A stretch of 64,000 nucleotides of DNA from JAUIAI01 sp041396685 (GTDB taxonomy: Bacteria > Pseudomonadota > Gammaproteobacteria > Burkholderiales > Burkholderiaceae_E): assembly GCA_041396685.1 (NCBI GenBank), contig JAWKYD010000007.1, forward strand, positions 124,001-188,000, given 5' to 3'. Below are positions 33,941-41,953 of this stretch, piece after piece (positions within the stretch are counted from its first letter, which is position 1; each line of letters opens with the position of its first letter). The notes below the pieces were generated by a model. The model was not told where the DNA came from. It searched no databases and saw nothing but the letters and a program-made list of their open reading frames with translations. Position numbers and translations under genes: made by a program.

Positions 33941-34015
33941 TCAGGGCATCCGGCCGGGTCGAAGCTTCCGGCGGGGCCAGCCCTGCGCCCCGCGACCCAC
34001 GCCCGTTCTGGCGGG

Positions 34016-34044
34016 CGAGCGGCCGGTCGCGCGCCGGCCGCTCG
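34016..34044. terminator. Bidirectional hairpin between the convergent rutE-like and mcd genes
   Basis: An 11-bp perfect stem (34016-34026 with 34034-34044) and a 7-base loop lie between the two convergent stops (33940 and 34071). There is no T-run on either side, so it fits a GC-rich Rho-independent-like or mRNA-end-protecting structure serving both genes. Confidence 0.5.
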
Positions 34045-34070
34045 GTGCGCAACCGGACGTCCCGCCCTGA

Positions 34071-35744
34071 TCAACGACCGGCCAGCAGGCGCCGCCCGAT
34101 CACGTGCGCCTGGATCTCGCCGGCGCCTTCGAAAATGTTCAGGATTCGTGCGTCGCACAGCAGCCGGCTGATCTCGTATTCGAGCGCGTAGCCGTTGCCG
34201 CCGTGCAGCTGCAGGCCGCAATCGGCGTTGGCCCATGCGACCCGCGCGCCGAGCAGCTTGGCCATGCCGGCCTGCATGTCGCAGCGCTCGCCGCGGTCTT
34301 TCTCGCGCGCCGCGAAGTAGGTCAGCTCGCGCGCCATGGTGGCCTCGGCCAGCATCAGCGCGAGTTTGTCGGCCACCCGCGGGAACTCGATCAGCGCGCG
34401 GCCGAACTGATGGCGCTCGAGCGCATAGCGCCGGCTGACGTCGAGCACGTCGAACGACACGCCGATCGCGCGCGCGGCGGTCTGAATGCGCGCGCTCTCG
34501 AAGGTCTGCATCAGCTGCCGGAAGCCGCGGCCGGGCTCGCCGCCCAGCAAGGCCTCGGCCGGAACCGCGAAGCCGTCGAAGGAGATCTCGTACTCCTTCA
34601 TGCCGCGGTAGCCCAGCACCGCGATCTCGCTGCCGCTCATGCCGGCCGCCGGGAACGGGGCGGCGACCGTGCCGCGCGGCTTGGGCGCGAGCAGCATCGA
34701 CAGGCCGTCATGGCCGGCGACGTCGACCTCGCTGCGCACCAGCAGCGTCATCATGTCGGAGCGCGCGCCGTGGGTCGACCAGGTCTTGTTGCCGTGAATA
34801 CGCCAGCTGCCGTCGCCCTGGCGCAGTGCCCGCGTGCGCAGGCTGGCCAGATCCGAGCCGGTGTCGGGTTCCGTGAACACGGCGCAGGGGAGTACCCGGC
34901 CGCTGGCGATCTCGGGCAGCCAGGCCCGCTTCTGGGCCTCGGTGCCGTTCAGGCCGATCAGCTCGGCGGCAATCTCGGCGCGCGTGCCCAACGAGCCCAC
35001 GGCCAGAAATCCGCGCGACAACTCCTCGGAGACCACGCACATGGCCATCTTGCCCAGCCCCTGGCCGCCGTAGGCCTCGTCGATCGTCACGCCGAAGGTG
35101 CCGAGCTCGCTCATGGCGGCGACGGTTTCGTCCGGGATCAGGGAATCGGCCAGGTGCCAGGCGTGCGCCTGCGGTCGAACCGCCTCGCGCGCGAAGCGAC
35201 GGAAGGTCTCGCGCACCATGTCGAGCGTGTCGTCGCCGAGGGCTTCCGAGCCGTAATCGCCATCGGCGATCGCCGCCGCCACCCGGGCGCGCACCAGCGG
35301 GTCGGTACCCAGGTCGATCATCGTGCGGACCGCGTCGTTGGCCAACAAGGCGGCCGCGGCCGCGCGTGAACCCATGTCGGCGGGCCGCGCGATTTCGAGC
35401 TGGCTCATCGGGATGCCGGCGCCGAGCTGGTTCAGATACTCGCTCACGCCGATGGTCGCCACCAGCGCATCGACCTCGCCGAGCGTTCCCTGCGCGTCCA
35501 GCCGCGCACAGCGATGGGCCATCTCGCCAATCGCCTGGGTCAGCGTGGCGGCCCAGGCGAGGCCGTGAACCGCCCGCTGGCAATGATCGGCCGCCGACAG
35601 CGGCCGCGCCTCGGTGGCCGCGGGCATGCCCGAATCACGCTGTTTCTGCACCAGTTCGATGACGGCCGCGGTGGTGGCCTGCAGCGCGCCTTCGGCGGCG
35701 GCGGCGGCATTGCTCAAGGGGGTGATCAGTGGATTGGTCGTCAT
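34071..35744 (-). CDS. mcd: (2S)-methylsuccinyl-CoA dehydrogenase
   Basis: 557 residues; ordinary acyl-CoA dehydrogenases have about 380. The extra 170-residue N-terminal domain (AVHGLAWAATLTQAIGEMA; IGVSEYLNQLGAGIPMSQLE) and the core (VVSEELSRGFLAVGSLGTR, PCAVFTEPDTGSDLASLRTR, GNKTWSTHGARSDMMTLLVR, LGYRGMKEYEISFDGF) match methylsuccinyl-CoA dehydrogenase of the ethylmalonyl-CoA pathway almost throughout. NIFEGAGEIQ holds the catalytic Glu. It oxidises (2S)-methylsuccinyl-CoA to mesaconyl-C1-CoA. One base separates its ATG from the stop of the upstream CoA-transferase gene. The crotonyl-CoA carboxylase/reductase, ethylmalonyl-CoA mutase, mesaconyl-CoA hydratase and beta-methylmalyl-CoA lyase of that pathway are not in the window. 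Confidence 0.88.
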   Translation of the reverse strand: MTTNPLITPLSNAAAAAEGALQATTAAVIELVQKQRDSGMPAATEARPLSAADHCQRAVHGLAWAATLTQAIGEMAHRCARLDAQGTLGEVDALVATIGVSEYLNQLGAGIPMSQLEIARPADMGSRAAAAALLANDAVRTMIDLGTDPLVRARVAAAIADGDYGSEALGDDTLDMVRETFRRFAREAVRPQAHAWHLADSLIPDETVAAMSELGTFGVTIDEAYGGQGLGKMAMCVVSEELSRGFLAVGSLGTRAEIAAELIGLNGTEAQKRAWLPEIASGRVLPCAVFTEPDTGSDLASLRTRALRQGDGSWRIHGNKTWSTHGARSDMMTLLVRSEVDVAGHDGLSMLLAPKPRGTVAAPFPAAGMSGSEIAVLGYRGMKEYEISFDGFAVPAEALLGGEPGRGFRQLMQTFESARIQTAARAIGVSFDVLDVSRRYALERHQFGRALIEFPRVADKLALMLAEATMARELTYFAAREKDRGERCDMQAGMAKLLGARVAWANADCGLQLHGGNGYALEYEISRLLCDARILNIFEGAGEIQAHVIGRRLLAGR

Positions 35745-35745
35745 G

Positions 35746-36963
35746 TCAGTTCGCCTCTGCGACGATGCCGCGTGCCCGCAGGTCGGCCACGGTTGCCGAA
35801 TCCATGCCGAGTACCTCGCCGAGCACCTGCTCGGTATCGGAGCCCAGTGCGGGAGCCGGTCGGATCGGCCGGCGCGGGCTGGCCGAATAGTGGCCGGGGC
35901 TGCCCGGCGCGCGATAGGTGGCGCCGCTCGGTTGAGTGATGCGCTCGATCATGGGATGGCTGTCCTGCAACTCGGGGTGCGTGGCCATGGTCTGCGACAG
36001 ATTCTGGTACGGGCCCCAGCAGACCTCGCAGGCCTCGAAGCGCTCTGCCATCGGCGCGAACTCGAGCGCGCCGACCGCCTGCGCGACGATGGGGTTGATG
36101 GCATCGCGATGCTCGTAGCGAAGGCCCTCGTCGGGCGTGAGGTCGATACCGCGTCGACGCTCGACGGCGGCGATCGCCTCGCCGATGCCGAGCGCTTCGA
36201 CCAGGCCGGTCCATTGCTTGGCGGTGACGGCCACGATCATGACGTCGCGACCGTCGCGCGTACGAAAGTCGCGGCCGAAAGCGCCGAACACGTTGTTGCC
36301 CAGGCGCGGGCGGTCTTCGTGCATGACGTCGACCTCGGCGATCTGACCGAGGGCGCCCAACGCCATGATCGCCACGCTGGACAGAGGCAGCGCCACTTCC
36401 TGCCCCTGGCCGGTGGCACGGCGGTGGCGTTCGGCAGCGAGCAGATGCATCGCGCCAAGCGCGCCGGTGAGCAGGTCCCAGCCCGGCATCACGTGATTGA
36501 CCGGACCCTCGGTGCCCTCCGGGCCCGTGTTCAGCGGATAGCCGGTGACCGCGTTGATCGTGTAGTCGAGCCCGGAACGGCCGTCGGCCCAGCCCTGCAC
36601 GCGCACGGTGATCAGGTCGGGGCGCTGGGCGGCCAGACGCTCGTGCGACAGAAAGCCCTCGCGGGGAAAGTTGGTCACGAACAGCCCGCCGTCGTCGCCC
36701 GGTGCGGTGATCAGCCGGGCGGCCAGCGCCCGCCCCTCGGCGGCGCGCAGATTGATTGCGATCGAGCGCTTGCTCTTCTGCAGGCCCTCCCAGTACAGGC
36801 TGTGCTCGCCCAGGCGCGGCCAGCGGCGGTAGTCGGGACCGCCGCCGATCGGGTCGATGCGGATGACCTCGGCGCCGAGTTGGGCCAGGTGCAGCGCACA
36901 GGAGGGGGCCGCGACGAAGGACGAGGCTTCGACGACGCGCATGCCCGCGAGAATGTCGTACAT
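35746..36963 (-). CDS. mct: Class III CoA-transferase, likely mesaconyl-CoA C1-C4 CoA transferase (2-methylfumaryl-CoA isomerase)
   Basis: 405 residues. Class III (CaiB/Frc) fold with the Asp nucleophile expected in VNHVMPGWDLLTGALG. The lines SSFVAAPSCALHLAQLGAEV, RIDPIGGGPDYRRWPRLGE and CWGPYQNLSQ are those I associate with mesaconyl-CoA C1-C4 transferase of the 3-hydroxypropionate bicycle, which moves CoA within mesaconate from C1 to C4; ordinary CaiB or racemases lack GGGPDYRRWP. The next gene makes mesaconyl-C1-CoA, the substrate, and the stop-start gap is one base. The substrate is inferred; a succinyl-CoA:dicarboxylate transferase role is the main alternative. Confidence 0.7.
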   Translation of the reverse strand: MYDILAGMRVVEASSFVAAPSCALHLAQLGAEVIRIDPIGGGPDYRRWPRLGEHSLYWEGLQKSKRSIAINLRAAEGRALAARLITAPGDDGGLFVTNFPREGFLSHERLAAQRPDLITVRVQGWADGRSGLDYTINAVTGYPLNTGPEGTEGPVNHVMPGWDLLTGALGAMHLLAAERHRRATGQGQEVALPLSSVAIMALGALGQIAEVDVMHEDRPRLGNNVFGAFGRDFRTRDGRDVMIVAVTAKQWTGLVEALGIGEAIAAVERRRGIDLTPDEGLRYEHRDAINPIVAQAVGALEFAPMAERFEACEVCWGPYQNLSQTMATHPELQDSHPMIERITQPSGATYRAPGSPGHYSASPRRPIRPAPALGSDTEQVLGEVLGMDSATVADLRARGIVAEAN

Positions 36964-37250
36964 GACGGATGATCCGGAGGTTGGTCGTGGGGACGGAGCG
37001 GATGCGCGCCTTCGTGGCCGCTGCAGGCCGGTGCACGCCGATCGCATGCCGGCCCGCTCAGGCGACAGCGACGCGCGCAGGCGGGTCGCGCCGGTGCAAG
37101 CGTTCAATGTTACCGCGCGTGCGCCAAGCGGCGCGGGCCTGCCGTGCAGCCCAACGGTTGGCGCGGCTGCCGACGTGGAGCGTGACGGGCGGGGCGCCGG
37201 CCGAGGGGACGGACGAACTGGGCAGGGGCCGTCGGTCGCGGCGTGCGCGG

Positions 37251-37350
37251 ACACACGACTGCGCGGTCGCGCGGGCACGACGACTGCCCGGCCGCACGGA
37301 CACGACGACTGCCCGGCCGCACGGACACGACGCCTGCCCGGCCGCGCGGA
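37251..37350. repeat. 25-bp tandem repeat upstream of hsp20
   Basis: Three adjacent 25-bp units at 37276-37300, 37301-37325 and 37326-37350. Units 1 and 2 are identical; unit 3 has two substitutions. A fourth, more degenerate unit precedes them at 37251-37275. The core of the unit is CACGACGACTGCCCGGCCGC. It ends 43 bp before the -35 box of the hsp20 promoter. It is not a CRISPR: there are no spacers. Confidence 0.85.
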
Positions 37351-37393
37351 CCCTCGCGAATGCGCACGGCTTGCGATGGATCAACTTTTTGCC

Positions 37394-37422
37394 CTTGAAA
37401 ACCGGCGGTGCAGGTTCCATCT
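37394..37422 (+). promoter_or_regulatory. Sigma32 (RpoH) heat-shock promoter of hsp20
   Basis: CCCTTGAAA at 37392-37400, with the core CTTGAAA at 37394-37400 matching the sigma32 -35 element completely, a 14-base spacer, then TTCCATCT at 37415-37422, six of eight bases of the CCCCATNT -10 element. It lies 65 bp before the hsp20 ATG, as expected for a heat-shock gene. The leader of about 55 bases could carry a thermosensor but no clear ROSE-type structure is seen. Confidence 0.75.
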
Positions 37423-37486
37423 CCTTATCACGCGGGCGATGAACCCGAGCCCCTATCGATACCGAGTCACTTCCAGGAGTGCAATC

Positions 37487-37906
37487 ATGAACCGACTGAC
37501 CGTTTACGATCCGTTCGCCGAAGTTTTCCCCGAGTTGTTCCGCAACTTTGCTGCGCCGGTGCGTGGCGAGCGCAATACCGCCGTGGACATCCGCATCGAC
37601 GTCAAGGAAACCGATAAGAGCTATCAGGTCCATGCCGACGTCCCCGGTGTGAAGCGTGATGACATCCACGTCGACATCGATGGCAATGTCGTGTCGATCA
37701 CGGCCGAGATCAAGCGTGACAACGAGGTCAAGGAAGGCGAGAAGGTGTTGCGTACCGAGCGCTACCGCGGCTCGATGACGCGCAGCTTCTCTCTGGGCAG
37801 CGAGATCGACGAAGCCGAGGCCAGCGCCAAGATGGAGAACGGCGTTCTCGAACTGGTCCTGCCGAAGAAGGCGGCCTCGCGCGCCAAGCGCCTGACCGTC
37901 AACTGA
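37487..37906 (+). CDS. hsp20: Small heat-shock protein, Hsp20/alpha-crystallin family
   Basis: 139 residues. An ATP-independent holdase that captures unfolding proteins. The alpha-crystallin domain (about 38-130) has VDIRIDVKETDKSYQVHADVPGVKRDDIHVD-type strands, seen here as YQVHADVPGVKRDDI and the conserved KMENGVLELVLPKK (A-x-x-x-N-G-V-L motif). A short C-terminal tail RAKRLTVN carries a weak I/V-x-I/V-like tip. A CAGGAG ribosome site precedes the ATG. Likely controlled by RpoH through the promoter above, and ended by the hairpin at 37958. Confidence 0.93.
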   Translation: MNRLTVYDPFAEVFPELFRNFAAPVRGERNTAVDIRIDVKETDKSYQVHADVPGVKRDDIHVDIDGNVVSITAEIKRDNEVKEGEKVLRTERYRGSMTRSFSLGSEIDEAEASAKMENGVLELVLPKKAASRAKRLTVN

Positions 37907-37957
37907 TCGACGCCGGACCGTGCCGCTCAGGCCGCACGGACGATCGAGCGATTGCGA

Positions 37958-37987
37958 GCGCCCACGACCTCACGCGGTCGTGGGCGC
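37958..37987. terminator. Hairpin terminator of hsp20 overlapping the HDOD stop codon
   Basis: A 12-bp perfect stem (37958-37969 with 37976-37987), 6-base loop, then TTTGCTTCG in the hsp20 direction. The left arm and loop contain the final codons and the TGA (37970-37972) of the convergent HDOD gene, so one structure can terminate both transcripts or protect both 3' ends. Confidence 0.68.
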
Positions 37988-39664
37988 TTTGCTTCGATAT
38001 TTCTCGAGCAGCCCGGCGAGCAGGTCGCGCAGCTTGCGCGCCAGCGCGAGTTCGGCATCGCTCAGGCCCGAGGGGTCGGTGCAGGCCCGATCGGCAAGAA
38101 TGAAGCCCTGTGCCTTGCCTTCGATCTTCACCGGCACGATCAGGAAGCTGCGGGTGCTCGGATAAAGCACCGAGAACCAGCTCGGCAGGTTGTGACTGAT
38201 CTTGGGCTCGGTGCAGTCGGCGATGTGCATGTCGATGCCGTTACGCAGGATCGCGCCGAACAGATTCTTAGGCTCGATGCGGGTGCGCGTCAGGCCCTGC
38301 ATGTGGTCGACGCTGACGCCGGCGGCCGCGGTCGGCAGCCAATCTTCGTTGTTCGCGCGGAATTCGAACCAGACCACGCGCTCGTAGCCGAGCGCCACCA
38401 GCAGCCCGTGCAGAATGCGCGGCACGATGCGCGTACGGACGCGCTCGTAGGGGGTGTTGGACAACTGCGCGAATTCGCCGTCGCGTTCACCTTGATCGTA
38501 GATCTCGATCATCTCGCGGATCTCGCTCAGCAGCGCGGCCAGTTGCTCGGCCGCGTTGACCGGTTTGCCGGCGGCGTTCAGGTCGACATTGGCCAGGCGC
38601 GGCCGATCTTCCTGCATCGCAGTGCGGTTCTTCAACCGGCTGATGGTGCCGGTGGCATCGAGACGCTCGAGCGCGTTCCAGTATCCGGGCTCGAACGGCT
38701 CCTTGGTCAGGTAGGGGCCGACCAAGCGCGAGATCACCGAACCGTCGCTGCCCGTGCCGAGTGAATTCTCGACGCCGGCAGCCTCCTGGGCCACGATCTC
38801 GATCAGACTGTGCAGACGCGCGCTGTCGATGCTCATTGCCGAGTGAAAGCGGCGCACGGTTTCCTGCAAGGCGTGATTGCGGTCGTGCTGCTCGGCGGCG
38901 CGCAGGGCGCGGGTGACCGACTGTGCCAGACCGACGCCGAGCGACAGCCAATCGCGGCCGTTGACCGCCGGCGTGGGTCGGGAAGCCGAGCGTGCGATCG
39001 TGTCGAGGGTCGAGCGCGGCAGCGCCCAGCGCTCGACGACTTCGCGGCCGAGATCGCCGAGCGAGCGCCCGAGCAGATCGCGGTTGACGCTGTCGTAGGC
39101 GCTGGGATGGTGGCGTTCCACGTAGCGCAGGGCCGCCAGTTCATGAGGCGCATGCAGGCACATGACGATTTCGGGCAGACTGGCCATCATGACCGTGAGC
39201 GCCCCTTCGTCGGATACCAGCGGATTGCGTGTGTCGAGTAGCGCGCGCGCGAAGTGGGCCGCGAACGAGGCGTAGCCGATCGCGTCGCGAACCATCTGCT
39301 GACGATTTGGGGCGACATGCTCTTCGAGCGACTGCAGGCGCCGCGCCTCCTTGCGCGTCTGCTCCGCACCCAGCAAGGACATCGCCCGTGCGATGTGCAC
39401 GACGTCGGTGCGGTCGCGATTGCCGTAGGCCGAGCCGTTGGCGACGCGGATCAGTCGCAGCGCCAGCGCCGGGTCGGCGAGTGCGATCTCGGTCAGATCC
39501 TGGATGCGCGTGTCGTCGCGCCCCGTCAGCGAGGCGAGACGCCGTGGTGCACCGTTGATCGACGGCAGGTCGCGCTGGATGTCGATGGCGTGACGCAGGC
39601 GCTTGAACGCCGACGGATCCTCGACGACTTCGGCATTGGCGGGAGCGGGGGCGGGACTCGACAT
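37970..39664 (-). CDS. HDOD-domain signalling protein with C-terminal GAF-like domain
   Basis: 564 residues, soluble. The HDOD domain spans about residues 25-230 (LPSINGAPRRLASL, ADPALALRLIRVANGSAYGNR, IARAMSLLGAEQTRKEARR, LPEIVMCLHAPHE), followed by a helical linker and a GAF-like domain at about 390-550 (RILHGLLVALGYERVVWFEF, NLFGAILRNGIDMHIADC, SFLIVPVKIEGKAQGFILAD). HDOD proteins act as non-catalytic regulators in two-component and second-messenger networks. Divergent from the intact hybrid kinase at 39806, with 141 bp between starts, which makes the two candidate partners. Confidence 0.85.
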   Translation of the reverse strand: MSSPAPAPANAEVVEDPSAFKRLRHAIDIQRDLPSINGAPRRLASLTGRDDTRIQDLTEIALADPALALRLIRVANGSAYGNRDRTDVVHIARAMSLLGAEQTRKEARRLQSLEEHVAPNRQQMVRDAIGYASFAAHFARALLDTRNPLVSDEGALTVMMASLPEIVMCLHAPHELAALRYVERHHPSAYDSVNRDLLGRSLGDLGREVVERWALPRSTLDTIARSASRPTPAVNGRDWLSLGVGLAQSVTRALRAAEQHDRNHALQETVRRFHSAMSIDSARLHSLIEIVAQEAAGVENSLGTGSDGSVISRLVGPYLTKEPFEPGYWNALERLDATGTISRLKNRTAMQEDRPRLANVDLNAAGKPVNAAEQLAALLSEIREMIEIYDQGERDGEFAQLSNTPYERVRTRIVPRILHGLLVALGYERVVWFEFRANNEDWLPTAAAGVSVDHMQGLTRTRIEPKNLFGAILRNGIDMHIADCTEPKISHNLPSWFSVLYPSTRSFLIVPVKIEGKAQGFILADRACTDPSGLSDAELALARKLRDLLAGLLEKYRSKAPTTA

Positions 39665-39805
39665 GCCGCAACGCTATCGCAGCCAGTGGGCGGCTTTGCG
39701 GATGAAAAGCGGCGGGATCCGCATGCATCTATCATTCATCCGTTGAAGTCGCCCGTGCGTCGGCCACTTTCGCACGTTCGACACCGATTCGGTACGGTCC
39801 GTCGC

Positions 39806-41866
39806 ATGAGTGACGAGTCATCTTCAGTCGACGATCCGATGACGCATGAGCAGCTGATGCGCTGCCTCCATGCCAACCCGGATCGAACCGGCGCGATCAT
39901 CGCGCCTGCGTTGGCGCTCGCCTGTCGTGCCTGCGGATCCGATGCGATGGCGCTGCTGGTGGCGCACGAGCCGGCCTGCTCGGTGCTGGCCGCCACCGTG
40001 AACGGTCCTTACCCGTCGTTGTCGCTCGATCTGGTCATGCGCGCCGCGATCTCGAGCGGCGAGATCCAGGTGCTGTCGCCATCCGGCAACGACGCCCTGG
40101 GTGGATGGCTGTCCCCGGGGGGCGGCCATTTGCTGATCCTGCCGCTCGCGCTTGGCGAACGCACCCGCGCGCTCCTGGTGGCGGCGCACGCCCCGGCGGG
40201 GCCGATATTGCCGGCAACGTCGCCCGAATGGGCAAGCGTGCGGTCGCTGATGACCCAGAGCCTGGTGCAGGCCTGTCGTCTCGATCGTGCCGAGACCGTG
40301 TTGCGCGGCATCGAGGACGAACTACCCGGCTTCGTGTTCGAGTACGAGCAGTCGCCCTCGGGTGGCGGGCGCTTCCCCTACGTGTCGCATCGCATCGAAG
40401 AGCTGACCGGCCTGGACCCACCGACTCTGGCCCGGGATGGCCGTGCTCTGTTGTCGCTGATCAGCGCCGATCAGATGGCGTTGATGCACGACGCCTTCGT
40501 GGCCGCCTCCGCCGCGGAGCACACGATGCGAGGCAAGCTGCGCCTGTCGCTTCCCGATGGCCGGTCGCTGTGGCTGATGGGGTGCGCCAAGGCCATTCGT
40601 TATGAGCACGGCACGACCTGGCACGGCATGGCCTTCGATGCCACCGGTCTGATGCAACTGCGCGAGGACAAGGCGCGTGCCGAGGACGACAGCCGGCGAA
40701 TGAGCGACTTCGTCTCGCGTGTGACGCACGAGATCCGCACCCCTCTGGCCGGCCTGCTCGGATATATCCAGTTGATGAACCTCGATCGCACGGATCCGCT
40801 GTCCGAACCCCAGCGGCGCCGACTCGAGCAGATCGAACTGGCCGGGCACCGGCTGATGGAGCTGGTCAACGGCGTGCTCGACCTGTCGCGCATCGAGCAC
40901 GACAAGGACTCGGTGGTGCTCGAACCGGTCGACCTGAACGAGTTGATCGACGAAACCCTGACCCTGCTCGCCCCGCTGGCCGATGCGCACGGCATCGGTC
41001 TGCAGTTCGACGCCTCCGAGCTGTCGGCGATCGCGCATGGCGAGCGCCGCGCGCTGTTGCAGGTGCTGACCAACCTCGTCTCCAATGCCATCAAGTTCAA
41101 CCGGCCGGGCGGCCATGTACGGGTGGCCGTGCATCGGCGCCCGGGACGCCTCAGGTTGGCCGTGTCCGACGAGGGGGTCGGCCTGACCGCCGATGAGATC
41201 TCACAGCTGTTCACCCCGTTCAAGCGCTTCGCGCGGCACGGACTCGGTGTCGAAGGGACCGGCCTGGGGCTCACGATCGCGCGTCGCCTGACCGAGGCGA
41301 TGGGCGGCACGATCCAGGTCTGGAGTCATCCGGGTGATGGCGCCACCTTCGAGATCGAGCTTGCCAGAGTCGACGATCCGTCGGTGCACGAGCCGGTCGA
41401 GGGCGCGCCGGCGCCCGCGGTCGGCACCTATCCGCCAGGCTCGGTGGCCGGCGCCGACCTGCCAGCTGCCAACATTCTCTACGTCGAGGACGATCGCCTG
41501 AATGCCGCGGTGTTCTCGGCGGCCTGCGAGCGGTTTCCGCAATGGGACGTGCACGTCGCCGCGTCGCTCGGCGACGCGCTCGCGTACCTGAAGCAGAAGG
41601 TGCCCGACCTGCTGGTCACGGACCTGTCGTTGCCCGACGGCAGCGGCCTGGACGTGCTCCGGTTCGCGCGCGAACACGGCGGGATGGGGCGCCGGCCGAT
41701 CGTCGCCTTGTCGGCGACCAGTGCGCCGGACAGTATTCGTGATGCTCTCGACGCCGGCTTCGACGACTACTGGACCAAGCCTGTCGAAGTGACGACCATG
41801 CTGGCGCGAATGGCCGGTTGGCTGGCGTCGGCGTCGCCGGCGTCGACGCCGACACGGACGCCCTGA
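39806..41866 (+). CDS. PAS-containing hybrid histidine kinase with C-terminal receiver
   Basis: 686 residues from the ATG at 39806. Order: an N-terminal GAF-like sensory region (about 20-165), a PAS domain (GFVFEYEQSPSGGGRFPYVS, then EELTGLDPPTL), HisKA with the phospho-His in RVTHEIRTPLAGLLG, HATPase_c with N box LTNLVSNAIKFN, G1 SDEGVGL, F box LFTPFKRF and G2 GTGLGLTIARR, and a receiver (VEDDRLNA, phospho-Asp in VTDLSLPDG, Lys in WTKPVE). No transmembrane helix, so cytoplasmic sensing. All catalytic residues are present, unlike the degenerate hybrid at 10.6 kb. A 10-bp inverted repeat (41827-41853) lies within the last codons and could aid termination. Confidence 0.9.
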   Translation: MSDESSSVDDPMTHEQLMRCLHANPDRTGAIIAPALALACRACGSDAMALLVAHEPACSVLAATVNGPYPSLSLDLVMRAAISSGEIQVLSPSGNDALGGWLSPGGGHLLILPLALGERTRALLVAAHAPAGPILPATSPEWASVRSLMTQSLVQACRLDRAETVLRGIEDELPGFVFEYEQSPSGGGRFPYVSHRIEELTGLDPPTLARDGRALLSLISADQMALMHDAFVAASAAEHTMRGKLRLSLPDGRSLWLMGCAKAIRYEHGTTWHGMAFDATGLMQLREDKARAEDDSRRMSDFVSRVTHEIRTPLAGLLGYIQLMNLDRTDPLSEPQRRRLEQIELAGHRLMELVNGVLDLSRIEHDKDSVVLEPVDLNELIDETLTLLAPLADAHGIGLQFDASELSAIAHGERRALLQVLTNLVSNAIKFNRPGGHVRVAVHRRPGRLRLAVSDEGVGLTADEISQLFTPFKRFARHGLGVEGTGLGLTIARRLTEAMGGTIQVWSHPGDGATFEIELARVDDPSVHEPVEGAPAPAVGTYPPGSVAGADLPAANILYVEDDRLNAAVFSAACERFPQWDVHVAASLGDALAYLKQKVPDLLVTDLSLPDGSGLDVLRFAREHGGMGRRPIVALSATSAPDSIRDALDAGFDDYWTKPVEVTTMLARMAGWLASASPASTPTRTP

Positions 41867-41953
41867 GGCATCAGACGGAGCGCGCGACGACCGGGTTAAC
41901 ATCGCCATCCGGTTACGTCTCCCGCGTTGACGCGCGGATTGCAACGCGCGCGC

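Larger units (their letters stand above)
36964..37486. other. 523-bp intergenic region between mct and hsp20
   Basis: No conserved coding sequence is seen in any frame. It serves as the divergent regulatory region of mct (leftward) and hsp20 (rightward). The middle is purely GC-rich; 37251-37350 is a 25-bp tandem repeat, and 37381-37430 becomes AT-richer and holds a sigma32-type promoter. No promoter for mct-mcd could be defined by eye. Confidence 0.7.

Noticed and set aside
35746..36963. Alpha-methylacyl-CoA racemase or formyl-CoA transferase
   Set aside because: The GGGPDYRRWP and CWGPYQ segments and the direct coupling to mcd fit the mesaconyl-CoA transferase group better, although the assignment is not proved.
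37276..37350. Possible CRISPR array
   Set aside because: The 25-bp units are directly adjacent with no spacers and no cas genes; it is a tandem repeat.
36969..37442. 157-codon ORF in the mct-hsp20 gap
   Set aside because: Arg/Pro-rich translation spanning the tandem repeat and the sigma32 promoter; no ribosome site and no similarity.
41827..41853. 10-bp inverted repeat near the end of the hybrid kinase gene as a terminator
   Set aside because: It lies wholly inside the coding sequence before the stop and has no T-tract. The repetitive GTCGGC/GCCGAC codons explain it as well.
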